From Aquibacillus sediminis (GTDB lineage Bacteria > Bacillota > Bacilli > Bacillales > Amphibacillaceae): DNA of 64,000 nucleotides. Location: the NCBI RefSeq assembly GCF_005870085.1, contig NZ_SZNM01000009.1, positions 65,259 to 129,258 of the forward strand. Direction: 5' to 3'. Shown here piece by piece: positions 8,153 through 17,518 of the stretch. The position numbers and the translations under genes are program-made. The notes under the pieces were generated by a model that was not told the origin of the DNA, did no database searches, and saw nothing but the letters and a program-made list of their open reading frames with translations. Each line of letters opens with the position of its first letter. The first letter of the stretch is position 1.

Positions 8153-8908
8153 CTATTCCGACCTCACCAATACATAGGATGTGATGGCGGCGGTGATTGG
8201 TATAATTAATGCGACGCCGATGCCTCCGCACAGTATCGTAATGATTTCGGCGCTAAATACTTTGGCATTGATAATTTCACCAAGAGAATAGTTCATGTCT
8301 TTGAATCTTACTAACAATGCGATATAACCACCAAAGAAGGCGAAAAATAATGTGTTGGCACTTGTTCCTAATAAGTCTTTTCCAATACTCATGCCAGCTA
8401 GAAAAAGATCCTTTTTCGAGATCGTTGGATGATGTCGGTGGATCTCATACATCGGTGAGCTAATTGAAATCGCCTCATCGGTCACCGCTCCGATTGTACT
8501 CATAATAACGACAGAAGCAGCTACTTTTACAAAATCAATGCCTATATAAAAGGAAAAAATCGTGAGACCTTCCACTTCTTCCTCTCCAAATCCTTGAATC
8601 AGAGAACGTTCGGTCACAATATAAATGAATAAAAGTAGCAAAAGAGTCGTCAACATCGTGGACACAAATGCTGTTTTCGTTTTTTTATTTACATCATTAA
8701 TATAGAACAAATTAATACAACTGATGATGGTACAAGCGATCAAGGTTAAAATAATCGGATCAGCACTCGGATCAGTCATCACTAATACTGTAGTTAGTAG
8801 CACAACAAAGTTAATAAATAACGCAACAAACGAGCGAACCCCTTTTTTACCACCAATCACAGCCATCAATGCAAACAAAATGATGGATAATAACACTAAT
8901 GCATTCAT
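8153..8908 (-). CDS. YibE/F family membrane protein (second of pair)
   Basis: A 251-residue integral membrane protein with about seven hydrophobic helices and hardly any soluble domain. The conserved core DFVKVAASVVIMSTIGAVTD near residue 125 and the GKDLLGTSANTLFFAF segment near residue 180 match YibE/F-like proteins of Firmicutes. They often occur as a tandem pair, as here: its start overlaps the stop of the upstream gene by four bases (ATGA), so the two are translationally coupled and probably form one complex. The substrate is unknown; transport of a small solute is usually assumed but not proven. The last codon is followed immediately by a GGGACA palindrome. Confidence 0.85.
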   Translation of the reverse strand: MNALVLLSIILFALMAVIGGKKGVRSFVALFINFVVLLTTVLVMTDPSADPIILTLIACTIISCINLFYINDVNKKTKTAFVSTMLTTLLLLLFIYIVTERSLIQGFGEEEVEGLTIFSFYIGIDFVKVAASVVIMSTIGAVTDEAISISSPMYEIHRHHPTISKKDLFLAGMSIGKDLLGTSANTLFFAFFGGYIALLVRFKDMNYSLGEIINAKVFSAEIITILCGGIGVALIIPITAAITSYVLVRSE

Positions 8909-10041
8909 ATGTTCGACCTCTTTCGATTAATAAAGAAAATAGTTGTATAGATACCGATCGGGATGGTTAGCACAATGCCAATTCCACCTGCTAATGCGCG
9001 AGTTAATTCCAACGAAAGATTCATCGAAAGCGTATATTCTAGCGTAGCAGCATTTTTAAAATAAAGAATAAGCGATGGAATCGTTCCGCTCACATATGCA
9101 AAAAATAGTATATTTGTCATCGTTCCCATGATGTCTTTTCCTATTTCGTATCCTGATGCTTTGAGATCTTTTACAGAAATTTGATGATTCTTTTCATACA
9201 AACCAAACAAGGAAGAAGCGATTGTCACACCTACATCCATCACAGCCCCTAATGCTCCAACCAGCACCCCTGCCATGAATACTGCTTCAGGAGGTCGAGT
9301 TAGAAAGGCCATTTCTTCATACCGTATTCCTTGCTCATTGGTTAACCACAATGCAAAAATCGTAATGAACAATAAACCAAATGTTCCTAACAACGTTGCG
9401 ACGATTGCAGCATAGGTCTTTTCAGTAAATCCACTAACAAACAGCAAGGACAGTACCGTCATCAAAATAACCGTGATACTCATGATCAACAACAGACTAA
9501 TATCCGAAGTGTGAATATACACATCTAACGCATATGAAATCAACAATGCGTTCACAACCAAACCGATAATCGCATAAAAGCCTTGCCGCCTACCAACAAG
9601 GAGTAATACAAAAATAAACACCCATGTAACGATCAGTAAAATGTGATCGCGTTTCACTTCTATGATACTTCCAGTTAAATTCCCATCACTATCCCTCGAA
9701 TCCACTGTGATAAACACATCTTGTCCGACACGAAGTTGTGGGTGATGCGCACTAGATTCTGAATAATCATTCGTAAAATAAACAAGTTCACCTTTTTGCT
9801 CTCCATTTTTCAATTCCGAAACAAGATGCTGTGTATAGACGACATCCTGATTTTGATTCGTATCCTCCACCTCTTCCCGATCCTCTGAAGTCACTTCAAC
9901 CACTTCAACAATCGGCTGATCATAAAACGCATGATTTTGGTAAACAAAAATAAACGACGCAATTAAAGTAACAAACAACATCACGAGAAAAATTCGTTGT
10001 TTTAATGATATACCTCTTAACTTATTTACAACCCAATTCAT
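8905..10041 (-). CDS. YibE/F family membrane protein (first of pair)
   Basis: About 378 residues. One N-terminal membrane helix (residues 17-33) leads to an extracytoplasmic domain of roughly 100 residues (about 35-135) with a beta-rich VYTQHLVSELKNGEQKG segment, then about seven membrane helices. The helix block repeats the signature of its partner: MAGVLVGALGAVMDVGVTIAS near residue 255 and GKDIMGTMTNILFFAY near residue 295. The ATG at 10041 has GGGAAG upstream; a longer ORF from 10089 runs into the promoter region and is less likely. Coupled to the following YibE/F gene by a four-base overlap. Function in the cell is unknown. Confidence 0.85.
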   Translation of the reverse strand: MNWVVNKLRGISLKQRIFLVMLFVTLIASFIFVYQNHAFYDQPIVEVVEVTSEDREEVEDTNQNQDVVYTQHLVSELKNGEQKGELVYFTNDYSESSAHHPQLRVGQDVFITVDSRDSDGNLTGSIIEVKRDHILLIVTWVFIFVLLLVGRRQGFYAIIGLVVNALLISYALDVYIHTSDISLLLIMSITVILMTVLSLLFVSGFTEKTYAAIVATLLGTFGLLFITIFALWLTNEQGIRYEEMAFLTRPPEAVFMAGVLVGALGAVMDVGVTIASSLFGLYEKNHQISVKDLKASGYEIGKDIMGTMTNILFFAYVSGTIPSLILYFKNAATLEYTLSMNLSLELTRALAGGIGIVLTIPIGIYTTIFFINRKRSNI

Positions 10042-10094
10042 AAAAACACTTCCCACTTTCCAACATACATATAGAATATATTCTATCACGGAAA

Positions 10095-10124
10095 TGGGAC
10101 ATGGGGACAGGGCACTTGTCCCAC
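10095..10124. repeat. GGGACA-family palindrome
   Basis: TGGGACATGGGGACAGGG...TTGTCCCA, in the opposite orientation to the copy at 8123. The two copies flank the YibE/F gene pair like bookends. Confidence 0.85.
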
Positions 10125-10159
10125 TTTTGAGGTGGGGATTTTGGTAATTTGCTTGGATT

Positions 10160-10400
10160 GGGGTGCGCCGGGGTGGCGCTGGGGTGATGCTGGAATGCGC
10201 TGTGCGGACATTTAGTGCGCTATTTGGCTAAAATTGCCCTGTTTTGTGCTTTGAACGGACAATCAGTACGCTATTTGACTAAAATCAAGCGGAATTGGCC
10301 CTTTTTTGGGTAAATAGAGGAACAAATGTCCGCAACCACCTGAAAATTGCTATATTTTGCATGAATAAGGAATTAAATGTCCGCACAGCACAGCACGGCA
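10160..10400. repeat. Large four-armed GCGGACA palindrome, copy 1
   Basis: Two direct copies of a 22-base unit (GCGGACATTTAGTGCGCTAT at 10204, and a variant at 10254) face two inverted copies (AAATAGAGGAACAAATGTCC at 10312, variant at 10363). The flanks are GC-rich (GCGCTGTGC, CAGCACAGCACGG). The whole block could fold into a long cruciform or RNA stem. A related block lies at 19892-20072. No gene lies in 10126-10552. Confidence 0.8.
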
Positions 10401-10552
10401 CCGAGAAATCACGGCTTCGTCACCATCGTCCCCACTAACCGTAACACCTGCACTAGTCAAACTAATATCGCAGCAAATGGTCGTTCATGCATAATCTATT
10501 AACTAACTCATACAAATAGAATAAGAATTTTGATAGAAAAGGTGGCGGGAAT

Positions 10553-11002
10553 ATGAGCAAAGTAGAGTCATTATACAATAGCCAAAAGATATTTGATGAG
10601 CTGTTCGGAACCGTTGAAGTCGCGATAGAAACCAACGATTATTACTATAATCCCGACAGAGTCTATTATTGCTTCTATGTCGAAGTGAAAAGTAGCGTGG
10701 ATGTCGTTGCAGAGGAAGTGACTGCATACACAACTTCCATTAGGGGAGAAATTCCTGAAACAATCGAGCGTATCTTTAGATCGGCTATTCCGCCTCAACT
10801 TGTTACGATGTCTTCTGAAATCGAATTACTACAAGTAGACGCAAATGAGCTATTATTATCGGATAATTGGAACACGGACTACCCTGACATGTTATTTGAT
10901 GCTATTGAAGATGAAATTAGGAGCTTACTTGTTGAAGACGAGCACGGCAGGATTACCCATTACCCTCTTAAAATAAGAGATATTTATCTAGCTGAATATT
11001 AA
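10553..11002 (+). CDS. Hypothetical protein, 149 residues
   Basis: A soluble, acidic protein of 149 residues with ATG preceded by AGGTGGCGGGA. It has no signal peptide or membrane segment. Segments such as YYYNPDRVYYCFYVEVKSS (about 32-50) and VVAEEVTAYTTSIRGEIPETIE suggest a mixed alpha/beta fold. I do not recognise the family. It stands alone between two repeat-rich stretches and converges on the CocE-type gene; no operon context informs its role. The ribosome binding site and regular amino-acid composition make it a likely real gene. Confidence 0.65.
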   Translation: MSKVESLYNSQKIFDELFGTVEVAIETNDYYYNPDRVYYCFYVEVKSSVDVVAEEVTAYTTSIRGEIPETIERIFRSAIPPQLVTMSSEIELLQVDANELLLSDNWNTDYPDMLFDAIEDEIRSLLVEDEHGRITHYPLKIRDIYLAEY

Positions 11003-11119
11003 ATTTTGTGATGCTCTTTAATAGAATTACTCGATAATCAATCCTTTTCCTACCGCTCTACTTCGGTTAGATGGCGGTGGCCCCCGATATCAGACCTGGG
11101 ACTCCGCCAGCTTATCCTC

Positions 11120-11149
11120 TGGGACAAGTGCCCTGTCCCCATGTCCCAC
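11120..11149. repeat. GGGACA-family palindrome
   Basis: TGGGACAAGTGCC...CCATGTCCCA, directly joined to the hairpin and GGGGTCTGACCCC modules that follow. The same three-part arrangement recurs at 17536-17757. Confidence 0.85.
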
Positions 11150-11150
11150 A

Positions 11151-11197
11151 AAAAAAGCTCAACTCCATTGTTTTACCATGGGAGTTGAGCTTTTTCT
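11151..11197. terminator. Strong bidirectional terminator
   Basis: AAAAAGCTCAACTCC (from 11153) pairs with GGGAGTTGAGCTTTTT; flanked by A- and T-runs, so it can end transcription from both sides. A near-identical hairpin is at 17657-17704. Confidence 0.85.
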
Positions 11198-11202
11198 AGT
11201 TA

Positions 11203-11249
11203 ACTGTCCTTCCAATGTGGACAGTTGTATTTTTATGGGGTCTGACCCC
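11203..11249 (-). repeat. GGGGTCTGACCCC-family 3'-end element
   Basis: ACTGTCC (11203) pairs with GGACAGT (11219-11225), followed by ATTTTTATGGGG and the palindrome GGGGTCTGACCCC (11237-11249). Its outermost C at 11249 is the last base of the TAG stop codon of the CocE-type gene read on the minus strand. Confidence 0.85.
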
Positions 11250-13309
11250 TACACAAAATCTCTCCGAATTTCTTTTTTCCACGTTTTAGTGAATACTTGC
11301 TTTTCATTTTCATATGCTGTCACAGTATTTACTATATAGAAATTCGTTTCGTCACTTGTCATGTCACTGTACGTTTCTAACTTTGTTTGCCAATCATCTC
11401 GTCCAACTGTTAATTCCCATTCACAAGTGACGCGTGCTGCTAATGGATCATTTTCGGCGATGGCAAACGTATTTTTGTTTATACTTCCATATTCTAATCC
11501 ATTTGAAGGTAGTTTTCGCTGTCCTTCATCAGAGAAATCTTCCAATCTCCACGTACCATTTACAGGATCGTGGATCACTTCTCTTGTTCTATTTTCCGTT
11601 CTTAAAATTTCCTTATCCATTACCGGAGCCGTTTCTGGAACATCAAACTGACCACATGTCTCGTCTTCTTCTTGAGGTGTACGAACTGGTAATGTTAGAC
11701 GTGTCGCTTCACCAGCATGGATGGTTAATGTCACCGGCTTTGGTGATGGCCATGCTTGTGGCCAATAAGTCGGTGATACAGCAAGTTCTAATCGGTGTCC
11801 TTTTGGAATTTGCTGACCTAGTGCATCTAGTTTTACTGCCACTTGATATTTTTTCCCTGGCACTAATGCTTCCGGATGTTCGTGCGATTGAAGGTGATTT
11901 AAGTTAAGCATTCCCCAACTAATTAAAGTAGATTCACCTGTTGGCGCCTTATCAGATAACCTTACCGCAATCAAGGCATTTTCTTGATCCGCAGATAACT
12001 CCGCATGAAAGACGGGATGCCCTAGTAGATCGGTCGTTTCCTCAAATGGGGCTGACGTAAAGACGACAGACTTTCCATTTTCGAATCGTTGATCGGCTGC
12101 GATATCACCTGGTTGACCGAATGGGCACCATACCCCTGCATAGAAACCATGTTCCTGCACACTTGGGATAGAGATCGTTTCCTCTCGCTTACAATCTGAT
12201 ACAAGTTTTCCTTCCGTTAACCATAAGGAGTTTTCCGATACGTTTTCAGATGGCCATGCATGATCGGCTACCCATTTTCCAGGTCTAGATTGATAACTTA
12301 CTTGTGGCAATTCACTATCTTGAATCCATGAAATTAATTTAGGCTCGTCCATGATCCCGGTATCTTCACCTTTTAGCCATTGGTCCCACCATCTAAGACA
12401 TTCTTGTAAAAATCCAATCGCAGGCTCCGGTGTGGCCACTTCTGGAAATTCATGTGCCCACGGTCCAATTAACCCTTTACTTTCCTTTGGTAATTTTTCT
12501 AACAGACGGAAGACTGCATCGGTATACCCATCTTGCCAACCACTGACAGCAAAGACTGGAATGTCAACATCGGAATAATCTTCACAAATTGATCCATGTT
12601 TCCAATACGCATCTCTTCGTTGGTGTTTAACCCACTCTTCGACAAATGGAGGGGTATTTTCCAACCGGTCTAACCAGTTTTCTTTCCAACTTTGCCCCAC
12701 GACATTTGGATCTTGTGGTCTAGCATTATAAGCAAACATGGTTGATGCCCACCACAACATATCAGAAGCTAAAATATTCCCACCACGATAATGGACATCA
12801 TCGGAATAACGATCATCTGTTGAACACAAGGTAATGATTGCTTTTAATGCACGGTGTTGACGGGCAGCTACTTGAAGACTATTAAATCCTCCCCATGACT
12901 TTCCAATCATACCGACTGAACCGGTTGACCAGGCTTGCTGTTCAATCCAATCCAATACTTCCAAGGCATCATCATGTTCCTGTTTTAAATATTCATCTAG
13001 TAAAATACCATCCGAATCACCAGAACCTCTAATATCAACTCGAATACTGGCATAGCCATGGCCAGCAAAATAAGGATGTCTTGCTGAGTCACGAATTGCT
13101 GTGAAATCATTCTTTCGATATGGGATATACTCTAATATCGCTGGCACTGGATTTTCTTCAGCATCTTTTGGTAACCAGATTGTTGCGGCTAGTTTTGCCC
13201 CGTCAGACATAGGAATCCATACATGCTCCATTTTCTTCACATCTCTTGGGTATTCTGTTTTCGTTCTACGTCGTTCGGAATCTTTAATATTAAAAACCAA
13301 TGTTGTCAA
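11249..13309 (-). CDS. CocE/NonD family hydrolase (serine esterase/acylase)
   Basis: A 686-residue cytoplasmic hydrolase of the CocE / X-Pro dipeptidyl-peptidase (S15) family. The alpha/beta-hydrolase half holds DIRGSGDSDG near residue 95, the nucleophile motif GKSWGGFN near 138 and VSGWQDGYTD near 253. The C-terminal part (about 400-560) is the usual jelly-roll domain. Relatives cleave esters, amides or proline peptides. It starts about 30 bases after opuCD, the last transporter gene, and is probably co-transcribed with it, which suggests a substrate brought in by OpuC, for example a choline or carnitine ester. That substrate is inference. TTG at 13309 is abutted by AAAGG, so TTG at 13300 may be the true start. 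The stop lies in a repeat element. Confidence 0.85.
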   Translation of the reverse strand: MTTLVFNIKDSERRRTKTEYPRDVKKMEHVWIPMSDGAKLAATIWLPKDAEENPVPAILEYIPYRKNDFTAIRDSARHPYFAGHGYASIRVDIRGSGDSDGILLDEYLKQEHDDALEVLDWIEQQAWSTGSVGMIGKSWGGFNSLQVAARQHRALKAIITLCSTDDRYSDDVHYRGGNILASDMLWWASTMFAYNARPQDPNVVGQSWKENWLDRLENTPPFVEEWVKHQRRDAYWKHGSICEDYSDVDIPVFAVSGWQDGYTDAVFRLLEKLPKESKGLIGPWAHEFPEVATPEPAIGFLQECLRWWDQWLKGEDTGIMDEPKLISWIQDSELPQVSYQSRPGKWVADHAWPSENVSENSLWLTEGKLVSDCKREETISIPSVQEHGFYAGVWCPFGQPGDIAADQRFENGKSVVFTSAPFEETTDLLGHPVFHAELSADQENALIAVRLSDKAPTGESTLISWGMLNLNHLQSHEHPEALVPGKKYQVAVKLDALGQQIPKGHRLELAVSPTYWPQAWPSPKPVTLTIHAGEATRLTLPVRTPQEEDETCGQFDVPETAPVMDKEILRTENRTREVIHDPVNGTWRLEDFSDEGQRKLPSNGLEYGSINKNTFAIAENDPLAARVTCEWELTVGRDDWQTKLETYSDMTSDETNFYIVNTVTAYENEKQVFTKTWKKEIRRDFV

Positions 13310-13339
13310 CCTTTCTATCCATCTACTTTTTGCTTTCGA

Positions 13340-13981
13340 TTAAGCTACTCGCTTTTTCGTACGTTTTTCAAATAAACCTAACATCAGATCAGCAAAAATC
13401 GCTAAGATCGTTGCCGGTATTGCTCCAGCATAGATTTTCACTTCTGATTGCAAACTAATACCTGATATAATCTCTTTCCCTAAACCACCTGCGCCAATAT
13501 ATGGACCGATACAAGCTACTGCTACAGCAATAACACATGCTACACGTAATCCTGCCATTAAGAATGGAATAGATAGTGGAAATTGCACCTTCGCTAGTAA
13601 CTGTAACGGCGTCATACCAGACCCAATTCCAGCTTCTGTGATACTATCATCGACTTCTTTAATTCCTACATAAGTGTTCCGGACAATTGGAAGTAAAGAA
13701 TATAGGAACAGGCCAATCACCATCGTTTCAAAACCTAATCCAAAATAAAGCATCAAAATCGCTAACATCGCTAAACTTGGGATTAACTGCAATATATTCG
13801 TGATTGAAATAATAATCGGCGCTAACTTCTCATATCTGGCAGCAATGATTCCTAATGGCACTCCTACAACAAGTGCAAGAAGAATCCCATAAACGACCAT
13901 TAATATATGTTCAACGGTTAGAGCCATTAATTCTCCGACATTTTCCACCATATACTGGCTTAGTTCAGTGATAAAATTCAT
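13340..13981 (-). CDS. opuCD: OpuC-type ABC permease (OpuCD position)
   Basis: A 213-residue permease with about five to six membrane helices and the binding-protein-dependent transport EAA loop GSGMTPLQLLAKVQFPLSIP near residue 120. It matches permeases of the quaternary ammonium compound (QAT) ABC family that import glycine betaine, carnitine or choline. ATG at 13981 has AAAGGTGATG upstream, 20 bases after the binding protein gene. With the paralogous permease at 14941 it would form the heterodimeric membrane channel. The CocE-type esterase gene follows in the same direction. Confidence 0.9.
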   Translation of the reverse strand: MNFITELSQYMVENVGELMALTVEHILMVVYGILLALVVGVPLGIIAARYEKLAPIIISITNILQLIPSLAMLAILMLYFGLGFETMVIGLFLYSLLPIVRNTYVGIKEVDDSITEAGIGSGMTPLQLLAKVQFPLSIPFLMAGLRVACVIAVAVACIGPYIGAGGLGKEIISGISLQSEVKIYAGAIPATILAIFADLMLGLFEKRTKKRVA

Positions 13982-14001
13982 GACACATCACCTTTTTAAA
14001 A

Positions 14002-14913
14002 TTATTGTAATAACCCTTTTTCTTGTAAATATTCTTTCGCTACTTCTGCGGTACTACGCTCATTCATATCTACTTCACGAATCATCAGTGTCATCTCTTC
14101 TGTACTTACTGAGCCAACAATCGAGTCAAAAATGTCAGCAACTTCTGGATACTCATCGATTACTTCATTTCTTGCCACTAAGGATGCATCATATGGTGGG
14201 AAGAATTTTTCATCATCTTCCAATACCTTTAAATCATACTCAATAATTTGCGGGTCAACGGTATAGGCTGTTACCACATCTAATTCATTATTTGCAATTC
14301 CTTCATACATTAACGCAACATCCATACCGCGTGCATCAGCAAATTCATACCCATATGCTTCTTGGTACCCTTCATACCCATCATTTGCACGTTCAATCCA
14401 TGAATTGTCGGTACCTAGTGTTAAATCACCGGCATATTCCCCTAAATCAGACATAGTCGTAATATTGTTTTCTTCGGCAAAATCGTCTTCGATTGCGATC
14501 GAGTACTGATTACTAAAGCCGGCAGAGTCATACCATTTCATATCATATTTTTCACCAAATAACGCTTGTGCTTGTTCCAATGTTTCATCAGGGTTTGTTG
14601 TATATTCTACTTGATCTTCGTCAAAATGATTGTTGTATACTTCACCTGAATAAAGTAATGCAAAATCAAAATCTTCCTTATCAATTGCCGCCATTACTTG
14701 TGGACTAGCTGGCATATCTTCTGTAATGTTCACTTCATGTGCTGTTTGATCTTCTACTAATAGTTTTACAATTTGAGCCATCACTTTAGGGTCTGTGTTC
14801 TTCTGTGCACCAAATTCAAATACTTCTCCGCCATCTGCAGAGCTATTACCTCCACACGCTGCCATAACGAGTAATAATACCGTCAATAAACTTGCCATTA
14901 CTATTTTTTTCAT
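14002..14913 (-). CDS. opuCC: OpuC-type osmoprotectant-binding lipoprotein
   Basis: A 303-residue lipoprotein with signal peptide and lipobox VMAACG (Cys20), so it is tethered outside the cell. The mature part matches the choline/glycine betaine-binding OpuBC/OpuCC/OsmF family: FEFGAQKNTDPKVMAQIVKLLVE, ALLYSGEVYNNH, TLGTDNSWIERANDGYEGY and ALMYEGIANNELDVVTAYTVD. Aromatic residues in these segments form the cation-binding box in relatives. Strong GGAG seven bases before the ATG. Choline, carnitine or betaine specificity cannot be told from sequence alone. Confidence 0.9.
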   Translation of the reverse strand: MKKIVMASLLTVLLLVMAACGGNSSADGGEVFEFGAQKNTDPKVMAQIVKLLVEDQTAHEVNITEDMPASPQVMAAIDKEDFDFALLYSGEVYNNHFDEDQVEYTTNPDETLEQAQALFGEKYDMKWYDSAGFSNQYSIAIEDDFAEENNITTMSDLGEYAGDLTLGTDNSWIERANDGYEGYQEAYGYEFADARGMDVALMYEGIANNELDVVTAYTVDPQIIEYDLKVLEDDEKFFPPYDASLVARNEVIDEYPEVADIFDSIVGSVSTEEMTLMIREVDMNERSTAEVAKEYLQEKGLLQ

Positions 14914-14940
14914 TTTACATTCTCCTTACATGTATATTTT

Positions 14941-15582
14941 TTAAACTTTTGAAAACCTTTTTTCAAACTTGCCAAACAGTAAATCTAACAATAATGCGAT
15001 CATAATCGCTAGGATCGTTCCAGTAAAAATCATATGTTGATCGTTATAGCCAATACCTGCTAATACTAGATCTCCTAAACCACCTGCACCGATTAATGCA
15101 GCAAGGGTTGTCCAGCTAATAATATAAACGGTCGTCACACGAATCCCGGACATCACATAAGGAAGTGCGACAGGAAGTTCGACTTTAAACAATCGCTGGA
15201 AGGTACTAAACCCCATTCCCTTCGCTGCTTCTACAACACCCGGGTCAATCGATTTTACACCGGTATACGTATTTCGTAACAATGGTAACAGCGCATATAG
15301 AAACAATGCTGCTACCGCAGGTTTAAAACCAATTCCTAGTATCGGAATCATGATCGCCAATAAAGCAATCGTTGGGATTGTTTGGAAAACATTCGCAATA
15401 TTAAATATGAGATTTTTTATTTTTTCATTTTTCATTTTCGTCATATAAATGGCTAAAGGCACTGTTACGACTACTGATAAAACGATCACAACGAATGATA
15501 TAATCAAGTGTTCATACGTGTACGCTAGAATGGAATCAAATTTATCCTGCCAAAATTCGAAATAATCCAAAAATAGATCCAT
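14941..15582 (-). CDS. opuCB: OpuC-type ABC permease (OpuCB position)
   Basis: A 213-residue membrane permease with about six helices and EAA loop AKGMGFSTFQRLFKVELPVA near residue 130. It is a paralogue of the permease at 13340. Its ATG directly follows the stop codon of the ATPase gene (TAAATG), and GGTGGAGAG inside the end of opuCA serves as ribosome binding site, so the two are translationally coupled. Function is import of quaternary ammonium osmoprotectants, energised by the upstream ATPase. Confidence 0.9.
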   Translation of the reverse strand: MDLFLDYFEFWQDKFDSILAYTYEHLIISFVVIVLSVVVTVPLAIYMTKMKNEKIKNLIFNIANVFQTIPTIALLAIMIPILGIGFKPAVAALFLYALLPLLRNTYTGVKSIDPGVVEAAKGMGFSTFQRLFKVELPVALPYVMSGIRVTTVYIISWTTLAALIGAGGLGDLVLAGIGYNDQHMIFTGTILAIMIALLLDLLFGKFEKRFSKV

Positions 15583-16707
15583 TTACTCTCCACCACTCTT
15601 ACGTTGATAAAATTGATGTAAAGCTTGAAACAACTGGTTATGATTCACGACACCAATCAGTTCTGATTCATTGGAAACAATTGGTATAACAGAACCAGGT
15701 GCATTCTTTGTGTGGTTCATCACGTCGTCGATCGCTTCGTTTTCGTTTACAGCCTGAATGGATGTATCTAATACATCACTAAGAACAGCCTGTTTGTTCG
15801 ATAACGCACGGTAAAGACTTACGATTCCTCTATATTTGTTCTCCCCATCTACCACTGGAAGTTCAGCTAGATTGTGCTCCACCATAACATCGATCACATC
15901 TTGTAAATCAGATTGCCCCGTTACGGATGGATAACCCTCAACCACGAACTCGCTTAATGGTGGCAACGTTTTCGCGCTTTCCAATCGATTTTCTCCAATA
16001 AACTCACGGACAAATTCATTCGCTGGATTTTCCAATAGCTGTTTTGGTGAACCTTTTTGCACGACTTGACCGTCTTTCATTAAAATAACTTGATCAGCAA
16101 TTTTTATCGCCTCATCCATATCATGGGTGACAAAGACAATCGTTTTATTAATTTCGCGTTGCAGGCGAACTAGCTCATCTTGCAGCTGTTCCCTACTAAT
16201 CGGGTCAAGCGCACTGAAGGGCTCATCCATAAGAATGGTAGACGGCTCAGCTGCCAATGCTCGAATAACCCCGATCCGTTGTTGCTGTCCCCCACTTAAT
16301 TCAGATGGATACCGGCCCCTATATGTTTCTGGATCAAGATTGACTAACTGAAGTAATTCGTCGACCCGCTTTCTAATTCGTTGTTTATCCCATTTTAATA
16401 ACTTAGGGACGGTAGCAACATTGTCATAGATTGTCATATGCGGGAATAACCCGATATTTTGAATCACATATCCCATTTGACGACGAAGCTCAATTGGATT
16501 GATTTGATTCAAATCTTTCCCATCTATTAAAATTTGCCCATCCGTATATTCTGTTAGCCGATTTAGTAGTTTCATTGTAGTCGTCTTTCCACAACCACTA
16601 GGGCCAATCAATACATTGATTTTACCTTCTTCAAATGTAAGGTCTATCTCTTTCAATGCTTGAAAACCATCATCATAGACCTTGTTAATACGCTTTAATT
16701 GAATCAA
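15583..16707 (-). CDS. opuCA: OpuC-type ABC ATPase with two CBS motifs
   Basis: A 374-residue ATPase. Walker A GPSGCGKTT near residue 36, Q-loop GYVIQNIGLFPHM near 80, signature LSGGQQQRIG near 135 and Walker B ILMDEPFSALD near 155 are intact. Residues about 250-365 hold a tandem CBS pair, the module that senses ionic strength or c-di-AMP in OpuCA/OpuA homologues. The start chosen is TTG at 16707, seven bases after GGAGG; an ORF from 16761 has no ribosome binding site in front. It is the first gene of the opuCA-opuCB-opuCC-opuCD-cocE run, divergent from a GbsR-like regulator at 16979. Confidence 0.9.
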   Translation of the reverse strand: MIQLKRINKVYDDGFQALKEIDLTFEEGKINVLIGPSGCGKTTTMKLLNRLTEYTDGQILIDGKDLNQINPIELRRQMGYVIQNIGLFPHMTIYDNVATVPKLLKWDKQRIRKRVDELLQLVNLDPETYRGRYPSELSGGQQQRIGVIRALAAEPSTILMDEPFSALDPISREQLQDELVRLQREINKTIVFVTHDMDEAIKIADQVILMKDGQVVQKGSPKQLLENPANEFVREFIGENRLESAKTLPPLSEFVVEGYPSVTGQSDLQDVIDVMVEHNLAELPVVDGENKYRGIVSLYRALSNKQAVLSDVLDTSIQAVNENEAIDDVMNHTKNAPGSVIPIVSNESELIGVVNHNQLFQALHQFYQRKSGGE

Positions 16708-16804
16708 AGTCTTTCCTCCTCCATTGTGAAATTGATGAATAAATCCGTTCTGTTGTTGCAACGTCTTTTATTTTATAGAAAATTTCCTTTTTTTAAAAAC
16801 TTGA

Positions 16805-16849
16805 TATAAACTTTTAATTGCACAAACTTTATAAAATTTTAAGTTTATA
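16805..16849. promoter_or_regulatory. Candidate operator between opuC and its regulator
   Basis: TATAAACTT (16805-16813) is perfectly inverted as AAGTTTATA (16841-16849), with a further AAACTT at 16824. The whole intergenic gap is strongly AT-rich. It is the only clear dyad between the divergent genes and is the likely target of the GbsR-like protein. No binding evidence. Confidence 0.5.
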
Positions 16850-16978
16850 GATTGCATAATGTTTATATACTTAAAATTCCTCTCTTTTTCGACAAAATCC
16901 TATGTTTTGGTAAGCTTTGCACTGCCATTTTTCTATGATAATCTAATGATACTAAGCAAAATAGGGGATGAATGTCGC

Positions 16979-17518
16979 ATGAATAGTGAAGAAAAATTAG
17001 AATCAATAAATAATAGAATCATTGAGCAAATTGCGGAAAATATGAAATCTTATGGATTTCCAAGTACAATTGGACGAATTATTGCATTAATTTACGATGA
17101 AGGAAAACCATTAGACTTAGATACACTAGCGGAAAAAACCGGAATGAGTAAAACGAGGATGAGTCAGGTTTTAAGGGAAATGGTTCGTCTAAATATAGCA
17201 GAAAAAACCTTCGTCAAAGGATCACGTAAAGATTTTTATACAGTTGAAAGAGATTACTATCAAATTTTCATATCCCTATTTACATCCAACTGGAAAGAAG
17301 TCATTACGCGTAACTATCATATCGAACATAAAATTCAACATGATTTAAATGAAATCATAGAAAATGACCAAACAAGTGACGACATAAAGGAAGAAGCAAA
17401 AACGTATTTAGAAGACTCCTACAAATCACTTGAATACTACGACTGGATCCGTCGACTAGTCGACTTCCTAGAATCCCAAGAAATATTCAAACACGTACCC
17501 AAAGTAAAAGACCAATAG
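16979..17518 (+). CDS. GbsR/MarR-like transcriptional regulator (OpcR-like)
   Basis: About 179 residues. A winged helix-turn-helix (residues about 35-85, LDTLAEKTGMSKTRMSQVL) is followed by a wing and a C-terminal helical segment ending in YYDWIRRLVDFLESQEIFKH, which is typical of GbsR-type choline/osmolyte sensors. It resembles the GbsR encoded at 32227 and lies divergent to opuCA, the layout of opcR/opuBR genes that repress choline and betaine importers in Bacillus. The ATG at 16979 gives the family length; an upstream ORF extension from 16859 is hydrophobic and lies in the promoter. The stop codon overlaps the start of a GGGACA repeat. Confidence 0.85.
   Translation: MNSEEKLESINNRIIEQIAENMKSYGFPSTIGRIIALIYDEGKPLDLDTLAEKTGMSKTRMSQVLREMVRLNIAEKTFVKGSRKDFYTVERDYYQIFISLFTSNWKEVITRNYHIEHKIQHDLNEIIENDQTSDDIKEEAKTYLEDSYKSLEYYDWIRRLVDFLESQEIFKHVPKVKDQ

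Noticed and set aside
16859..16978. N-terminal extension of the GbsR-like regulator
   Set aside because: The 40 extra residues are hydrophobic, lie in the promoter region and are absent from GbsR-family proteins of about 180 residues.
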